Shown: positions 8,505 to 19,104 of the stretch, piece by piece
Layout of the letters: the number at the start of each line of letters is the position of its first letter
Position numbering within the stretch: the stretch's first letter is position 1
NCBI GenBank assembly: GCA_902560625.1
Contig: CACEMD010000002.1
Location: 1-64,000, forward strand
Length of the DNA stretch: 64,000 nucleotides
Direction of reading: 5' to 3'
Source of the DNA: an uncultured Pelagibacteraceae bacterium
GTDB lineage: Bacteria; Pseudomonadota; Alphaproteobacteria; Pelagibacterales; Pelagibacteraceae
Translations under genes and position numbers: made by a program
The notes under the pieces: model-generated
The model's input: the letters and a program-made list of their open reading frames with translations, nothing else
The model's database searches: none
Told to the model about the DNA's origin: nothing

Positions 8505-9660
8505 AAATTTTTTTTGTTTGTTTCTTTATCAACTCTACAGATGGCTGATCAAATGGATTTACATTTAAAGCTCTGCCTAAAAGTATAGTTTCCAAAATAA
8601 AAAAACTAAATAATTCTCCAAGGGTTTTTTCTGATCTATTTTTTATCTCGAAGCTTCTATATGGAATTTTTTTTATATCAAAAATATTTTCAGTTGCTCG
8701 TTTTTGGGTATAAATAACTTCGCTCAACTTTTTATTTTTTAAATAGATAAAATCCTTTAAAAGACTATAGTTTGTAATTTTATCAGACACTTTATCAAAT
8801 ACATAGAAAAACGTAAAAAAATTTATTTTTGGACCATCGAGATAATATTGCATCAAGCTATGATTATCTTTTGGCATTAAAGAAATCATTGGCAAAATTC
8901 CATTAGATTTTTTTCCAAGACTTTCTGAAATAAGCTGTTGATACCATTCGAATAACTTTATAGATCTAGAATCATAGTTTAAAATTATAGAATTAAATCT
9001 TTTATTTTTTAGTAATCTTATTGTTCTTTCGACAGAATCAACTAAAGATTTAGTAAAATTTTTTGATTTAATTAATTCGTTTATATTTTTAAATTTTTGA
9101 GTATTAAGACCCATTAGCTCTGCTGGGACCATTCCTACCTCAGATAATACAGAGTACCTACCTCCAATAAAATTTTTGTGTTCAATAATCTCTGATTTTA
9201 AATCCGCGACTATAGAGTTTAAATAATTTTTTCTATTTTCTGTAATTATTAAATTTTTATCATTTTTTTTTATAATTAAATTTATATTTGCAGCAACTTC
9301 TAATGTATTTCCAGATTTAGAAATAATTATATTACAAGTTTTTTTTTTATCTATTTTTTTAAAATTATCTAAATTATTAAAGAAATTAATCTTTTTTTTT
9401 ACTTTATGTTTTAAGAAGGAATACATTGATTCAGTTCCTAAAATTGAACCACCCATACCTATTAAGTTAAATTCTTTGAATTTTTTATATTTAAATAAAA
9501 ATTTTTTTTTATAGCTATACTTATAGTTTTTGCTTAATGTGCTTAATAAGTTTTTATTATTTTTAACTTCTTTATAAATATTTTTTTTTATAAATATACC
9601 TGTTTTGGTTTTACTATTTTTTACTTTAAAATTCGTAAAGTTGATATTTTTTGATAACAT
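8482..9660 (-). CDS. pgi: Glucose-6-phosphate isomerase, short form
   Basis: SIS-domain isomerase converting glucose 6-phosphate and fructose 6-phosphate. The protein has 392 residues, well below the about 550 of E. coli Pgi, but recognisable landmarks remain: LIGMGGSILGTESMYSFL (about 66-83), SKSGNTLEVA (about 114-123), GGRYSVLSEVGMVPA (about 166-180), and a C-terminal ILLGRALNVNPFDQPSVELIKKQTKK-type end carrying the active-site lysine region. It sits downstream of the ribF-ileS-lspA-lipoprotein run with a 1-base overlap, so it is probably co-transcribed. The shortening seems a true property of a compact family member, not a truncation, since both termini are family-like. Confidence 0.88.
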   Translation of the reverse strand: MLSKNINFTNFKVKNSKTKTGIFIKKNIYKEVKNNKNLLSTLSKNYKYSYKKKFLFKYKKFKEFNLIGMGGSILGTESMYSFLKHKVKKKINFFNNLDNFKKIDKKKTCNIIISKSGNTLEVAANINLIIKKNDKNLIITENRKNYLNSIVADLKSEIIEHKNFIGGRYSVLSEVGMVPAELMGLNTQKFKNINELIKSKNFTKSLVDSVERTIRLLKNKRFNSIILNYDSRSIKLFEWYQQLISESLGKKSNGILPMISLMPKDNHSLMQYYLDGPKINFFTFFYVFDKVSDKITNYSLLKDFIYLKNKKLSEVIYTQKRATENIFDIKKIPYRSFEIKNRSEKTLGELFSFFILETILLGRALNVNPFDQPSVELIKKQTKKIFNTNKQK

Positions 9661-9971
9661 TAATTTTTATTTATTTTTTCCAAAATTGACTGCTCTAAAC
9701 TCTCAGAAGTTTTAGATGAGTTTTTTTTTTCTTTTGAAATATTATTAAGTAGTTTTTTTACCTCTACTATCTCTTGTTTTTCAATCATATCTTCGTCTTC
9801 AGGATTAGGCAATTCATCAAAATCTGGAGGGAGTGTTAAAGGTTTTTTTTTTATTACTAAAAATTCACTTCCAGTCTTTTTTTTCTTTCCTGCGACCGCT
9901 TCTTTAAAAGAAGTGCAAGAATTTAAAAGCATAAAGACAATCAAAAAGATTGAAAAATTTTTTTTAAACAT
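9660..9971 (-). CDS. DUF3035-family lipoprotein
   Basis: Predicted lipoprotein of 103 residues. A short signal peptide ends in the lipobox LLNSC (about 15-19), so Cys19 should be lipidated and the protein carried to an envelope membrane. Next comes SEFLVIKKKPLTLPPDFDELPNP in pieces typical of DUF3035 (the F-x-V-x-K-x-PLxxPPDF core at about 38-53), followed by a charged, probably disordered tail with a C-terminal helix. Function unknown. It lies directly between lspA, the lipoprotein signal peptidase that would mature it, and pgi; the lspA neighbour order is common in Alphaproteobacteria. Confidence 0.72.
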   Translation of the reverse strand: MFKKNFSIFLIVFMLLNSCTSFKEAVAGKKKKTGSEFLVIKKKPLTLPPDFDELPNPEDEDMIEKQEIVEVKKLLNNISKEKKNSSKTSESLEQSILEKINKN

Positions 9972-10460
9972 TTATCTATTTTTTTTATTTAAAATAATTT
10001 CATCAAAAATAAGGCAAATAATACCTATTGTTATAAATATATCAGCAATATTAAACACAAACCAATGAAACCCTTTATAGTTTAAATCAATAAAGTCTGG
10101 AACAGCCGAGTAATAAAGTCTGTCAAATAGATTACCTAAGGACCCTCCTAATATTATAACTAAATAGTATGGTTTCATACCTTTATTTATAAGAATTAAG
10201 TAAATAATTAATAAATTAATCATGAAAATTAACAATGTAATAAAATTATAAATATTTGCTTGCTCAAAAGAAAAAAGGCCAAAACCAATACCGGTGTTCC
10301 AAATTAAAATTATATTTATAAAGTTATTAATAAACATGTCCACGTTACCATTTATTTCTGCAATATTAATAATGTAGATCTTTGATATCCTGTCTAATGA
10401 AAATATTACAACCGTGATTAATAAATATAATATTAATTTTTTGTTTAAAAATTGCATCAT
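9972..10460 (-). CDS. lspA: Lipoprotein signal peptidase (signal peptidase II)
   Basis: Inner-membrane aspartyl protease of 162 residues that cleaves the signal peptide of prolipoproteins. Four membrane helices are visible. The two catalytic Asp motifs are present: GGSLGNLFDRLYYSAVPDFID (GNLxDR...VxDFID, Asp near 119) and FNIADIFI (NxAD, Asp near 140). The first helix carries SLDRISKIYI, the D-R-x-x-K element of the family. It overlaps ileS by 4 bases and is followed without a gap by a lipoprotein gene, so the ribF-ileS-lspA arrangement matches that of many Proteobacteria. Confidence 0.94.
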   Translation of the reverse strand: MMQFLNKKLILYLLITVVIFSLDRISKIYIINIAEINGNVDMFINNFINIILIWNTGIGFGLFSFEQANIYNFITLLIFMINLLIIYLILINKGMKPYYLVIILGGSLGNLFDRLYYSAVPDFIDLNYKGFHWFVFNIADIFITIGIICLIFDEIILNKKNR

Positions 10461-13186
10461 TTTAAGTTACATATTGGATGTCTTTCGCAATCTCTTTCAG
10501 ATATTTTCCAGCATACTGAACATTTTTTTCCTTTTGCCTTAGAAGTTTCGACTTCAATATCACTTGTGTTACTTTTCTCAACTATTGCTGATGATGTAAT
10601 GCATAATTCTGAAAAATCTATGTCCTTTGTTAACTTGCTCATTTTTTCATCCAATTTAATTATTAAACTTGCTTCAAGACTTGAACCAATATCTTTTTTT
10701 GCTCTTTTCTCTTCAATACTTACATTGCAAACATCTCTTATTTTTTTTAACTCAGTCCATTTTTTATTTAGTTTCTCATTTGAAAAATTTTTAGGTAAAT
10801 TCATAAATCTTTCTAAATGAATGCTTTTCTTATCCTTACAAATTAATGAAAAAATTTCTTCTGTAGTAAAAGAAAGTATTGGAGCAAACCACTTGATTAA
10901 TGTTTCCAAAATAATTTTTAACACTAGTGTACAATTATTTCTTTTTTTTGAATTCTTTGGATCGCAATATAAAGTATCCTTTCTAATATCGAAGTAAAAG
11001 GCTGATAAATCGACAGTACAAAAGTTTAGAAGTTCTTTATAAAGATTGTGGAAATCATACTTTTTAAAGTAATTTTTAAAATTTTCATTTAAAGTATATA
11101 ATTTATGTAACATATATTGTTCAAGCTCTGGCAGTTCTGTAATATTTATTTTTTCAAGATTAAAAGATTGAAATTCATCATTAAGATTTCCAAGCAAGTA
11201 TCTAAATGTATTTCTTATTTTCCTATAAGACTCTGCATGTTGAGCAATAATTGATTGATCAATTCTTAAATCTTCCTCATAATTAGAAGAAGCAACCCAA
11301 ATTCTCAATATATCTGCTCCATATTTTTTAAGAATATCCTCTGGTGCTATAATATTCCCTAATGACTTAGACATTTTAAGTCCCTTGCCATCAACTACAA
11401 ACCCATGGGATAAAACAGATTCATACGGGGCTCTGCCTCTAGTTCCACATGATTCTAATAAAGATGAGTGGAACCATCCCCTGTGTTGGTCTGACCCCTC
11501 AAGATACATTGATGCTGGCCATTCAAGTTCCTCCCTTTTTTCTAATACAAATGAATGAGTAGATCCGCTGTCAAACCATACTTCAACAATATCATTTGAT
11601 TTTTCGTAATCATCAATATTATAACCATCTACCAAAAACTTTTGAGGATCGTCAGAAAACCAACAATCTGAGCCCTCTTTTTCGTATATTGAAGCAATGT
11701 TCTCAATTACTTTATCATCTATAAGTATTTCTTTAGTTTTTTTATGAATAAAAATTGGAAGTGGCACTCCCCAGACTCTTTGTCTTGAGACACACCAATC
11801 TGGCCTAGTCTCAATCATAGATCTAATTCTATCTCTTCCTTTAGCAGGATAAAATTTTGTATCATCAATGGCTTTCAAAGCTGTTTTTCTTAAACCATGG
11901 CTTTCCATTGAGATAAACCACTGTGGAGTAGCTCTATGAACTAATGGAGCTTTGGACCTCCATGAGTGAGGGTAGGAATGCAAGAGTTTTCCACTTGAAA
12001 GTAATTTTTTTTGATCTTTTAGTTTTTCAATTACGATTGGGTTTGCTTTAAATATATGAATACCTTCAAACAAATATACATTCTTTGTGTATTTTCCATC
12101 GCCATCAACTGTTTCGATAGCTTTGATTCCATTATTTAAACACAGATTAAAATCATCAGGTCCATGACTTGGAGCACAATGTACAATTCCAGTTCCCTGC
12201 TCTGTAGTAACAAATCTTGCTTCCAACATAGGAATTTCATAGTCATATCCTAATTTGAAGAAAGGATGAATACAAATAGTACCTTTTAATTCATTTCCCT
12301 TAAAACTTTTTATAAGTTTATATTTTGTTATCTCACAATCTTTAATTACGGACTCAATTAAATCTTTACAGATTACAATTTTTTTATTTTCAAAATCTCC
12401 AGCTTCCTCTATTTGAATTATACAATATTCAAGATTTTGATTAAAAGCTAACGCACGATTTGCAGGTATTGTCCACGGAGTAGTTGTCCAAATTATAGCT
12501 TCCGCCCCATTAATCTCATTCAAATTTGATTTTTTTATAGGAAATGAAGCATAAATCGTATCTGAATTATGATCTAAGTACTCTACTTCGGCATCTGCTA
12601 AAGCTGTTTTTTCTACTGTTGACCAAAGAACTGGTTTAAAACCTTTATACAAACTGCCTTCTTTTAAAAATTTACCAAGTTCTCTTACAATTTGAGCCTC
12701 GGCATCAAAGCTCATTGTTGAATAATAATTTTTCCAATCTCCAACAACACCTAATCTCATAAATTGTTTTTTATGAACATCAATCCACTTTTCAGCAAAA
12801 GCTCTACACTCTTTCCTAAATTCTGCAATTGGAACATCATTTTTATTTTTTTTATTTTTTTTGTATTGCTCTTCAATTTTCCATTCAATCGGTAGTCCAT
12901 GACAATCCCATCCAGGAACATATACGGAGTCTTCACCACTCATTTGATGGAACTTCACAATTATATCCTTAAGAATTTTATTATAAGCAGTACCCATGTG
13001 GATATTGCCGTTTGCATATGGAGGACCATCATGAAGAATAAATTTTTTATTTCCTTTATTAGATTTTCTTAATTCTTCATATAAATTAATTTTGTCCCAA
13101 TGATTTAAAATTTCAGGCTCTTTATTAGGTAAATTTGCTTTCATTGAGAAAGCAGTTTTGGGTAAATTAATATTTTCTTTGCTCAT
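10457..13186 (-). CDS. ileS: Isoleucyl-tRNA synthetase
   Basis: Class I aminoacyl-tRNA synthetase of 909 residues. Start chosen at the ATG at 13186 (MSKENINLPKT) rather than an upstream TTG at 13204. Motifs in order: HIGH-like PPYANGNIHMGTAYNKILKD (about 56-75), the WDCHGLPIEWK segment, an editing domain with TTTPWTIPANRA, GSDQHRGWFHSSLLES, and KMSKS. The C-terminus carries a compact four-Cys zinc site (CSVCW...C...C) that ends only three residues after the last Cys, shorter than in E. coli. It overlaps ribF by 20 bases and lspA by 4. It charges tRNA-Ile with editing of valine. Confidence 0.95.
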   Translation of the reverse strand: MSKENINLPKTAFSMKANLPNKEPEILNHWDKINLYEELRKSNKGNKKFILHDGPPYANGNIHMGTAYNKILKDIIVKFHQMSGEDSVYVPGWDCHGLPIEWKIEEQYKKNKKNKNDVPIAEFRKECRAFAEKWIDVHKKQFMRLGVVGDWKNYYSTMSFDAEAQIVRELGKFLKEGSLYKGFKPVLWSTVEKTALADAEVEYLDHNSDTIYASFPIKKSNLNEINGAEAIIWTTTPWTIPANRALAFNQNLEYCIIQIEEAGDFENKKIVICKDLIESVIKDCEITKYKLIKSFKGNELKGTICIHPFFKLGYDYEIPMLEARFVTTEQGTGIVHCAPSHGPDDFNLCLNNGIKAIETVDGDGKYTKNVYLFEGIHIFKANPIVIEKLKDQKKLLSSGKLLHSYPHSWRSKAPLVHRATPQWFISMESHGLRKTALKAIDDTKFYPAKGRDRIRSMIETRPDWCVSRQRVWGVPLPIFIHKKTKEILIDDKVIENIASIYEKEGSDCWFSDDPQKFLVDGYNIDDYEKSNDIVEVWFDSGSTHSFVLEKREELEWPASMYLEGSDQHRGWFHSSLLESCGTRGRAPYESVLSHGFVVDGKGLKMSKSLGNIIAPEDILKKYGADILRIWVASSNYEEDLRIDQSIIAQHAESYRKIRNTFRYLLGNLNDEFQSFNLEKINITELPELEQYMLHKLYTLNENFKNYFKKYDFHNLYKELLNFCTVDLSAFYFDIRKDTLYCDPKNSKKRNNCTLVLKIILETLIKWFAPILSFTTEEIFSLICKDKKSIHLERFMNLPKNFSNEKLNKKWTELKKIRDVCNVSIEEKRAKKDIGSSLEASLIIKLDEKMSKLTKDIDFSELCITSSAIVEKSNTSDIEVETSKAKGKKCSVCWKISERDCERHPICNLK

Positions 13187-14105
13187 TTTTGCTTTTTTTT
13201 GCAACTTTTAGATCAAATTGAATTTGCTTCCTAAGTTTGTCAACACTGCTAAATTTTTTTTCTTTTCTAATAAATTTTAAAAATTCAACAGATAAATACT
13301 TATTATATACATTTCTAGAAAAGTTAAAGAGATGAACTTCTAATAAAATTTTTTTTTGCCTAAAAGTTGGTCTATATCCTAAATTTGCAATTCCTTTTAT
13401 AAATTCTTTATTATTTTTGAATTTTACTCTGACAGCATATACTCCTGGTTTTGCAATAATATAATCTTTAATATTAATGTTGCATGTTGGAAATCCAATC
13501 CTTTTTCCTTGTTGTCTTCCTTTTTCAACAAAACCTTCAATTGACCAATTTCTTTTAAGGAGTCTGTTTACTTTTTTAATAAGCCCTTTTTTTAATAATT
13601 TTCTAATATAAGTTGATGAAATAATTCTATTATTTTTTATTAATGGTTTTGGGTTAACTATTTTATATTTAAAAAATTTTTCAAAATGTATTAATTTTTT
13701 AACATTTCCTTCTCTTTTGTTTCCAAATCTAAAATTACTACTTACAAAGATATATTTTGCATTTAATTTTTCAGAAAGTATTTTTTTTATAAATTGATAA
13801 TAATTAATTTTTGAAAAACTCTTATCAAACCTTTTCGTGATCACAAAATCAGCACCAATTTTTTTTAAAATGAAATTTTTTTGATTAAGATTAGAAATCC
13901 TAAAATTTTTTAGAGTTTTATTAAAAAACATTTTAGGAACTGGTTCAAATGTTAGAACACCAATTTTTAATTTATATTTTTTTTTATACTTTTTTGCTAG
14001 TTTAAACAGTTTTTGATGGCCAATATGAAGTCCATCAAAATTACCTATTAAAATTAATGAACCTCTATCGCTTTTTTTTAAATTAAATTTTTTATAATGT
14101 CTCAT
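13167..14105 (-). CDS. ribF: Bifunctional riboflavin kinase / FAD synthetase
   Basis: Protein of 312 residues with two domains: an N-terminal nucleotidyltransferase with IGNFDGLHIGHQKL (about 21-34) and FVSSNFRFGNKREG (about 119-132), and a C-terminal flavokinase domain beginning near 185 with GRQQGKRIGFPTCNI, the Mg-ATP-binding PTxN motif, then PGVYAVRV and the ANLGYRPTF...LEVHLF segment. It converts riboflavin to FMN and FAD. The end overlaps ileS by 20 bases. A HAD-type hydrolase gene precedes it by 4 bases. Length and motif set are normal. Confidence 0.94.
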   Translation of the reverse strand: MRHYKKFNLKKSDRGSLILIGNFDGLHIGHQKLFKLAKKYKKKYKLKIGVLTFEPVPKMFFNKTLKNFRISNLNQKNFILKKIGADFVITKRFDKSFSKINYYQFIKKILSEKLNAKYIFVSSNFRFGNKREGNVKKLIHFEKFFKYKIVNPKPLIKNNRIISSTYIRKLLKKGLIKKVNRLLKRNWSIEGFVEKGRQQGKRIGFPTCNINIKDYIIAKPGVYAVRVKFKNNKEFIKGIANLGYRPTFRQKKILLEVHLFNFSRNVYNKYLSVEFLKFIRKEKKFSSVDKLRKQIQFDLKVAKKSKNEQRKY

Positions 14106-14109
14106 TAAT

Positions 14110-14934
14110 TTACCATTCTAATTCAGATTGAGTGTAATTTAATCTTACATCATATTTTAATAATAACTTTTCCAGATTATTATTAATTTCATTTCTATGA
14201 ACTCCATTTAAGATTAGTAGAGAATCAAATTGTTGATTATTTGCTCCTCGAATATCTGTATTTAAATTATCTCCTATGCATAAAACATTTTTATTTTTTA
14301 TTTCAGCTGATTGACTGTAAACTAATGAATAAGGTTTTCCAAAATAATCAACTTTTCCACCAATTAGTTCAAACTCTTTAGCGACTGATCCAGCGCAGAA
14401 TTCTCTTTTTTCTTCTCTATCAACAATAAGATCGGGATTTGTACAGATCATTTTTTTACTTATTTCGTTTTTAAATAAATTTTTATAATAACTAAGATCT
14501 TCCTCATAGTCTTCGAATAAGCCTGTACATAATAAAAAATCTGAATCTTCTATATCTTCAACTTTTTTTTTTTCTAATGATTTAAATAAATCAAAATCTC
14601 TAGTAGGTCCTACATGAAAAAATTTAAGATCTTTGCAAGTTTTATTTAAATAACTTAGGGCAGCTTGACCTGAGGTAAATACTTTTTCGCATTTGTTATT
14701 TTCTAAACCCATATTTTTTAAAAAATTAATAACAGTTGTATTAGGTCTAGGCGCATTAGTTAGTAAAATATATTTTTTACCCAACTCATCTAGTTCATCA
14801 AGGCATTTAATAGACTTTTCGAATAGATGAACCCCGTTATGGATCACTCCCCAAATATCAATAAAAAATAGATCATATTTTTCCACTATGGATTTAAGTC
14901 CTTTATTATCTAAATTTTCAGGCATTATGGACAT
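14110..14934 (-). CDS. HAD-superfamily class IIA hydrolase (TIGR01459-like)
   Basis: Cytosolic HAD phosphatase of 274 residues. Motif I is FFIDIWGVIHNG (about 24-35), in which the second Asp of the usual DxD is replaced by Trp (D-I-W-G), as in the alphaproteobacterial class IIA subgroup I associate with TIGR01459; motif II is LLTNAPRPN; motif III/IV include KPYSLVY and CIGDNLNTDIRGANNQQFDS (split here as CIGDNLNTDIRGA). Class IIA members act on small sugar or nucleotide phosphates; the substrate here is unknown. It lies just upstream of ribF on the same strand, and divergent from groES. A second in-frame ATG three codons later (14925) could also serve as start. Confidence 0.75.
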   Translation of the reverse strand: MSIMPENLDNKGLKSIVEKYDLFFIDIWGVIHNGVHLFEKSIKCLDELDELGKKYILLTNAPRPNTTVINFLKNMGLENNKCEKVFTSGQAALSYLNKTCKDLKFFHVGPTRDFDLFKSLEKKKVEDIEDSDFLLCTGLFEDYEEDLSYYKNLFKNEISKKMICTNPDLIVDREEKREFCAGSVAKEFELIGGKVDYFGKPYSLVYSQSAEIKNKNVLCIGDNLNTDIRGANNQQFDSLLILNGVHRNEINNNLEKLLLKYDVRLNYTQSELEW

Positions 14935-14994
14935 ATAACTTAAAAAAATGCATATTTCTTTGGTTTTTTTAAGTTTATAATTTTAAACAGATAT

Positions 14995-15023
14995 CTTGAA
15001 ATAATGTCATTTGTCTCTATATG
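14995..15023 (+). promoter_or_regulatory. Heat-shock (RpoH-type) promoter of groES-groEL
   Basis: The -35 element CTTGAAA (14995-15001) is followed after 13 bases by CTCTATATG (15015-15023). Both fit the RpoH (sigma-32) consensus CTTGAAA-N13/14-CCCATNT better than a housekeeping promoter. The start of transcription would fall near 15029, leaving a leader of about 18 bases with AGGAG (15037-15041) five bases before the groES ATG at 15047. No CIRCE inverted repeat is visible, so control by HrcA is not indicated. Confidence 0.65.
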
Positions 15024-15046
15024 AATTCATATTTATAGGAGTTTAT

Positions 15047-15340
15047 ATGAAATTTAAACCATTGCACGATAGAGTGCTAATTGAAGTATTAGACAGTAGT
15101 GAAAAAACTGCTGGAGGGATAATCATACCAGATACAGCTCAAGAAAAACCTCAAGAAGGTAAGGTTGTTGCTGTTGGTGGTGGAGCAAAAACTGAAGATG
15201 GAAAAATTATTCCAATGGATGTTAAAGTCGGAGATAAAGTTCTTTTTGGAAAATGGTCTGGAACTGAAGTCAAAATTAATGGAAAAGAGTACAGCATAAT
15301 GAAAGAATCTGACATTATGGGTATCTCATCAGCTAAATAA
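15047..15340 (+). CDS. groES: Co-chaperonin GroES
   Basis: The 10-kDa lid of the GroEL chamber, 97 residues. The start at 15047 is supported by AGGAG at 15037-15041 and by the protein beginning [13 protein letters not shown], as GroES does; a longer frame beginning with TTG at 15011 would start inside the promoter. Family motifs: [16 protein letters not shown] (mobile loop and roof region), [18 protein letters not shown], and the closing MKESDIMGI. It is followed after 22 bases by groEL. Confidence 0.97.
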   Translation: MKFKPLHDRVLIEVLDSSEKTAGGIIIPDTAQEKPQEGKVVAVGGGAKTEDGKIIPMDVKVGDKVLFGKWSGTEVKINGKEYSIMKESDIMGISSAK

Positions 15341-15350
15341 TAATTAATAA

Positions 15351-17015
<1,665 letters not shown>

Positions 17016-17041
17016 TCCCCATTAATCTCAAACAAAAATTC

Positions 17042-17073
17042 AAAAAGGGCAGTTTTAACTGCCCTTTTTTTTT
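17042..17073 (+). terminator. Intrinsic terminator of groES-groEL, possibly bidirectional
   Basis: GGGCAGTT at 17047-17054 and AACTGCCC at 17057-17064 form an 8-bp stem with a minimal loop, followed by nine T (17065-17073) and preceded by five A (17042-17046). It lies between the convergent groEL and YczE-like genes; the A run means that the minus-strand transcript also ends in a U run. The T tract runs into the stop region of the minus-strand gene. Confidence 0.9.
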
Positions 17074-17722
17074 ACTTAGAAAATGTTTTTTTAACTAAAA
17101 ATAAACCTAAGGCTACTGCTGGTCCAATTCCAAAGGCAAAAAGCAAAGTTCCTATCCCAACGGTTCCTCCAAGATACCAGCCTATTGAAACAACTGTAAT
17201 TTCTAAAAAAGCCCTCACAGCTGCTATTGGAAAATTTGTTTTTCTTTGAATGCCAGTCATTAACCCATCTCTTGGGCCTGGTCCTAAATTAGCAATTAAA
17301 TATATTCCACTTCCAAGACCGACAAGTAAGACAGCAAAAACTGCCATTGAAAGTTGTCCAATATAATTTATTGGGGTATCAATATAAAATATTGATAGAT
17401 CAATCATTAAAGCAATAATAATTATATTTAAAATAGTACCTATGCCAGGTTTTTGACTTAAAAATATCCATAAAGACAATGCAAATAAGCTTACAAAGAA
17501 TGTAACAAGGCCTATTGAGTAACCAAGATTTATCGAGATACCCTGAGCTAAAACACTCCAAGGAGAAGCGCCTGTTAATGATATAATTAGCAAACCTTCT
17601 CCCAAACCAAATATTGCGAGACCAATACACAAAAATATAAAAGTAGAAAAATTTGGTCTTAAATTATAAGGTTTTTTTGAGCTCCAAAAAACCTTCGGTA
17701 TTTTTTTTATAGTTAAAAACAT
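17072..17722 (-). CDS. YczE/YyaS/YitT-family membrane protein
   Basis: Integral membrane protein of 216 residues with about five helices. The motifs GEGLLIISLTGASPWSVLAQG (spread over about 41-61), LGSGIYLIANLGPGPRDGLMTG (about 136-157) and GGTVGIGTLLFAFGIGPAV (about 184-202) are the conserved features of the YczE group, in which a G-x-GPRDGL element is repeated as a degenerate duplicate. The function is unknown; some relatives are linked to lipopeptide production or transport. It is a single gene, convergent with groEL. Confidence 0.75.
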   Translation of the reverse strand: MFLTIKKIPKVFWSSKKPYNLRPNFSTFIFLCIGLAIFGLGEGLLIISLTGASPWSVLAQGISINLGYSIGLVTFFVSLFALSLWIFLSQKPGIGTILNIIIIALMIDLSIFYIDTPINYIGQLSMAVFAVLLVGLGSGIYLIANLGPGPRDGLMTGIQRKTNFPIAAVRAFLEITVVSIGWYLGGTVGIGTLLFAFGIGPAVALGLFLVKKTFSK

Positions 17723-17767
17723 ATTTTTTACTATTATTTATACTTTCGTGAACTAAAATCCATTAAA

Positions 17768-18448
17768 ATGAAAAAAATACTTTACTTTTTAGTTATAATT
17801 TTAACTACGTCTAATGCATTTGCTAATTTTGATAGTTTTAAAAAAATATCTAAAATTGAGATGGACGTTTTAAGAAATGGTAAAATAATTGGCCATAGTA
17901 ATTATTTTTTCGAACACAAAAAAGAAATTATGACAGTAAGGAACCACACTACTTTTAGTGTTGACTTATTAGGTGTTAAAATATTTTCAGTAATAAGCGA
18001 AGCAATAGAAAAATATAAAAATGGAAATTTAATTTTTTTTGAGTCAAATACTCTACAAAATGACAAGAAAAAATTTGTTAATTTATTTTTGGAAAATAAA
18101 ACCAAAAAATTTCAAATCAAGGGTTCATCTTATTCGGGAGAAGCAGATATTGACTGTATTATTGGAAATTGGTGGAATTCAAAAATCCTAGAAAGTGACA
18201 AACAAATTAGTCCTTTATCAGGAACTATTAAAGAACAGGTTGTCACCTTTTTAGGTACCGAGAATTTAATTATAAATAATACAAAATATACAACTGAGCA
18301 TTTTACTTTAATGTCAAAAGATAAAAATATGCCTGAAGATAAAAAATTAAATTTCGAGATTTGGTATAATAAAAAAAATAATCTAATTATGAAAGTATCA
18401 TATTCTAGAATGGGTGAATGGGAATATGTATTAAAAAAATTTGAATAA
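17768..18448 (+). CDS. Periplasmic DUF6134-like protein
   Basis: Exported protein of 226 residues: a signal peptide (KKILYFLVIILTTSNAFA, cleavage near residue 19) is followed by a beta-rich domain. The recurring features are MDVLRNGKIIGHSNYFF near 38-54, a VDLLGVKIFSV strand, an IGNWWNS turn, and a LGTENLIINNTKYTTEHFTL-like segment, with a final WYNKKNNLIMKVSY strand pair. This succession resembles DUF6134, a family of secreted proteins of unknown role. Its stop overlaps the trpF start (TAATG), so it heads the trpF-trpB-trpA-accD-folC transcription unit; the functional link, if any, is unclear. Confidence 0.6.
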   Translation: MKKILYFLVIILTTSNAFANFDSFKKISKIEMDVLRNGKIIGHSNYFFEHKKEIMTVRNHTTFSVDLLGVKIFSVISEAIEKYKNGNLIFFESNTLQNDKKKFVNLFLENKTKKFQIKGSSYSGEADIDCIIGNWWNSKILESDKQISPLSGTIKEQVVTFLGTENLIINNTKYTTEHFTLMSKDKNMPEDKKLNFEIWYNKKNNLIMKVSYSRMGEWEYVLKKFE

Positions 18449-19104
18449 TGCAAGCTAAGATTTGTGGAGTTAAATATCCTGAGACTTTAAATTTTATAAT
18501 AAAGCACAAACATCCACCCAAATTTATTGGTTTCATTTGTAATTATCCAAAATCAAAAAGATATTTAGATTTTGAAAGTTTAAAAAAACTTATAAATAAA
18601 AGAAGAAGAAAAAAAATTAAATTTGTATCCGTTTTAGTAAATCCCACTGAAATCATTTTAAAAAAAATAAAAAAACTTAATTTTGATTATTTACAACTAT
18701 ATGATGTAAGTCCTGAAAAAACTAAATTTATTAAAAAAAAATATAAAACTAAAATTATAACTGCACTCACAATAAAAAATCTAAAAGATGTTTTGAAATA
18801 TAAAAATTTTGTAAATATTTCTGAAATAATTTTATTTGATAGCAAAGGTTATGAAAAATCTTTAGGATTTAATCATCAATTACTAAAAAATGTAACTTGC
18901 TCAATAAACAAAATGCTAGCAGGAAATATTAAGTATAATGATAAACTTGATAAATATGATAAAATAACAGATATTATTGATATATCAGGAAGTTTGGAAA
19001 CCCAAGGAGAAAAAGATAATCTAAAAATCGATAAATTTTTAAAAAATATTAAAAAACTAAATGATAAAGCTAAAAAAAAAAGTTCCATTAATAGATCAGC
19101 ATGA
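18448..19104 (+). CDS. trpF: Phosphoribosylanthranilate isomerase
   Basis: TIM-barrel isomerase of the tryptophan pathway, 218 residues. Present: the AKICGV start with the catalytic Cys, the YPKSKRYL substrate loop, FDYLQLYD (family QLHG), ILFDSKG with the catalytic Asp, LAGNI, and IIDISGSLETQGEKD, matching the VDVSSGVE...G.KD phosphate loop. Several positions are unusual: QLHG reads QLYD, and the GG(T/S)G phosphate turn is replaced by KSLGF. The protein is extremely lysine-rich. It overlaps trpB by 44 bases. The assignment rests on motifs plus the trpF-trpB-trpA order. Confidence 0.85.
   Translation: MQAKICGVKYPETLNFIIKHKHPPKFIGFICNYPKSKRYLDFESLKKLINKRRRKKIKFVSVLVNPTEIILKKIKKLNFDYLQLYDVSPEKTKFIKKKYKTKIITALTIKNLKDVLKYKNFVNISEIILFDSKGYEKSLGFNHQLLKNVTCSINKMLAGNIKYNDKLDKYDKITDIIDISGSLETQGEKDNLKIDKFLKNIKKLNDKAKKKSSINRSA

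Noticed and set aside
8482-9660. pgi as a truncated pseudogene
   Set aside because: Although only 392 residues long, both ends and all active-site regions resemble the family; compact Pgi fits a streamlined genome.
14935-15046. CIRCE/HrcA operator upstream of groES
   Set aside because: No TTAGCACTC-N9-GAGTGCTAA or close variant was found.
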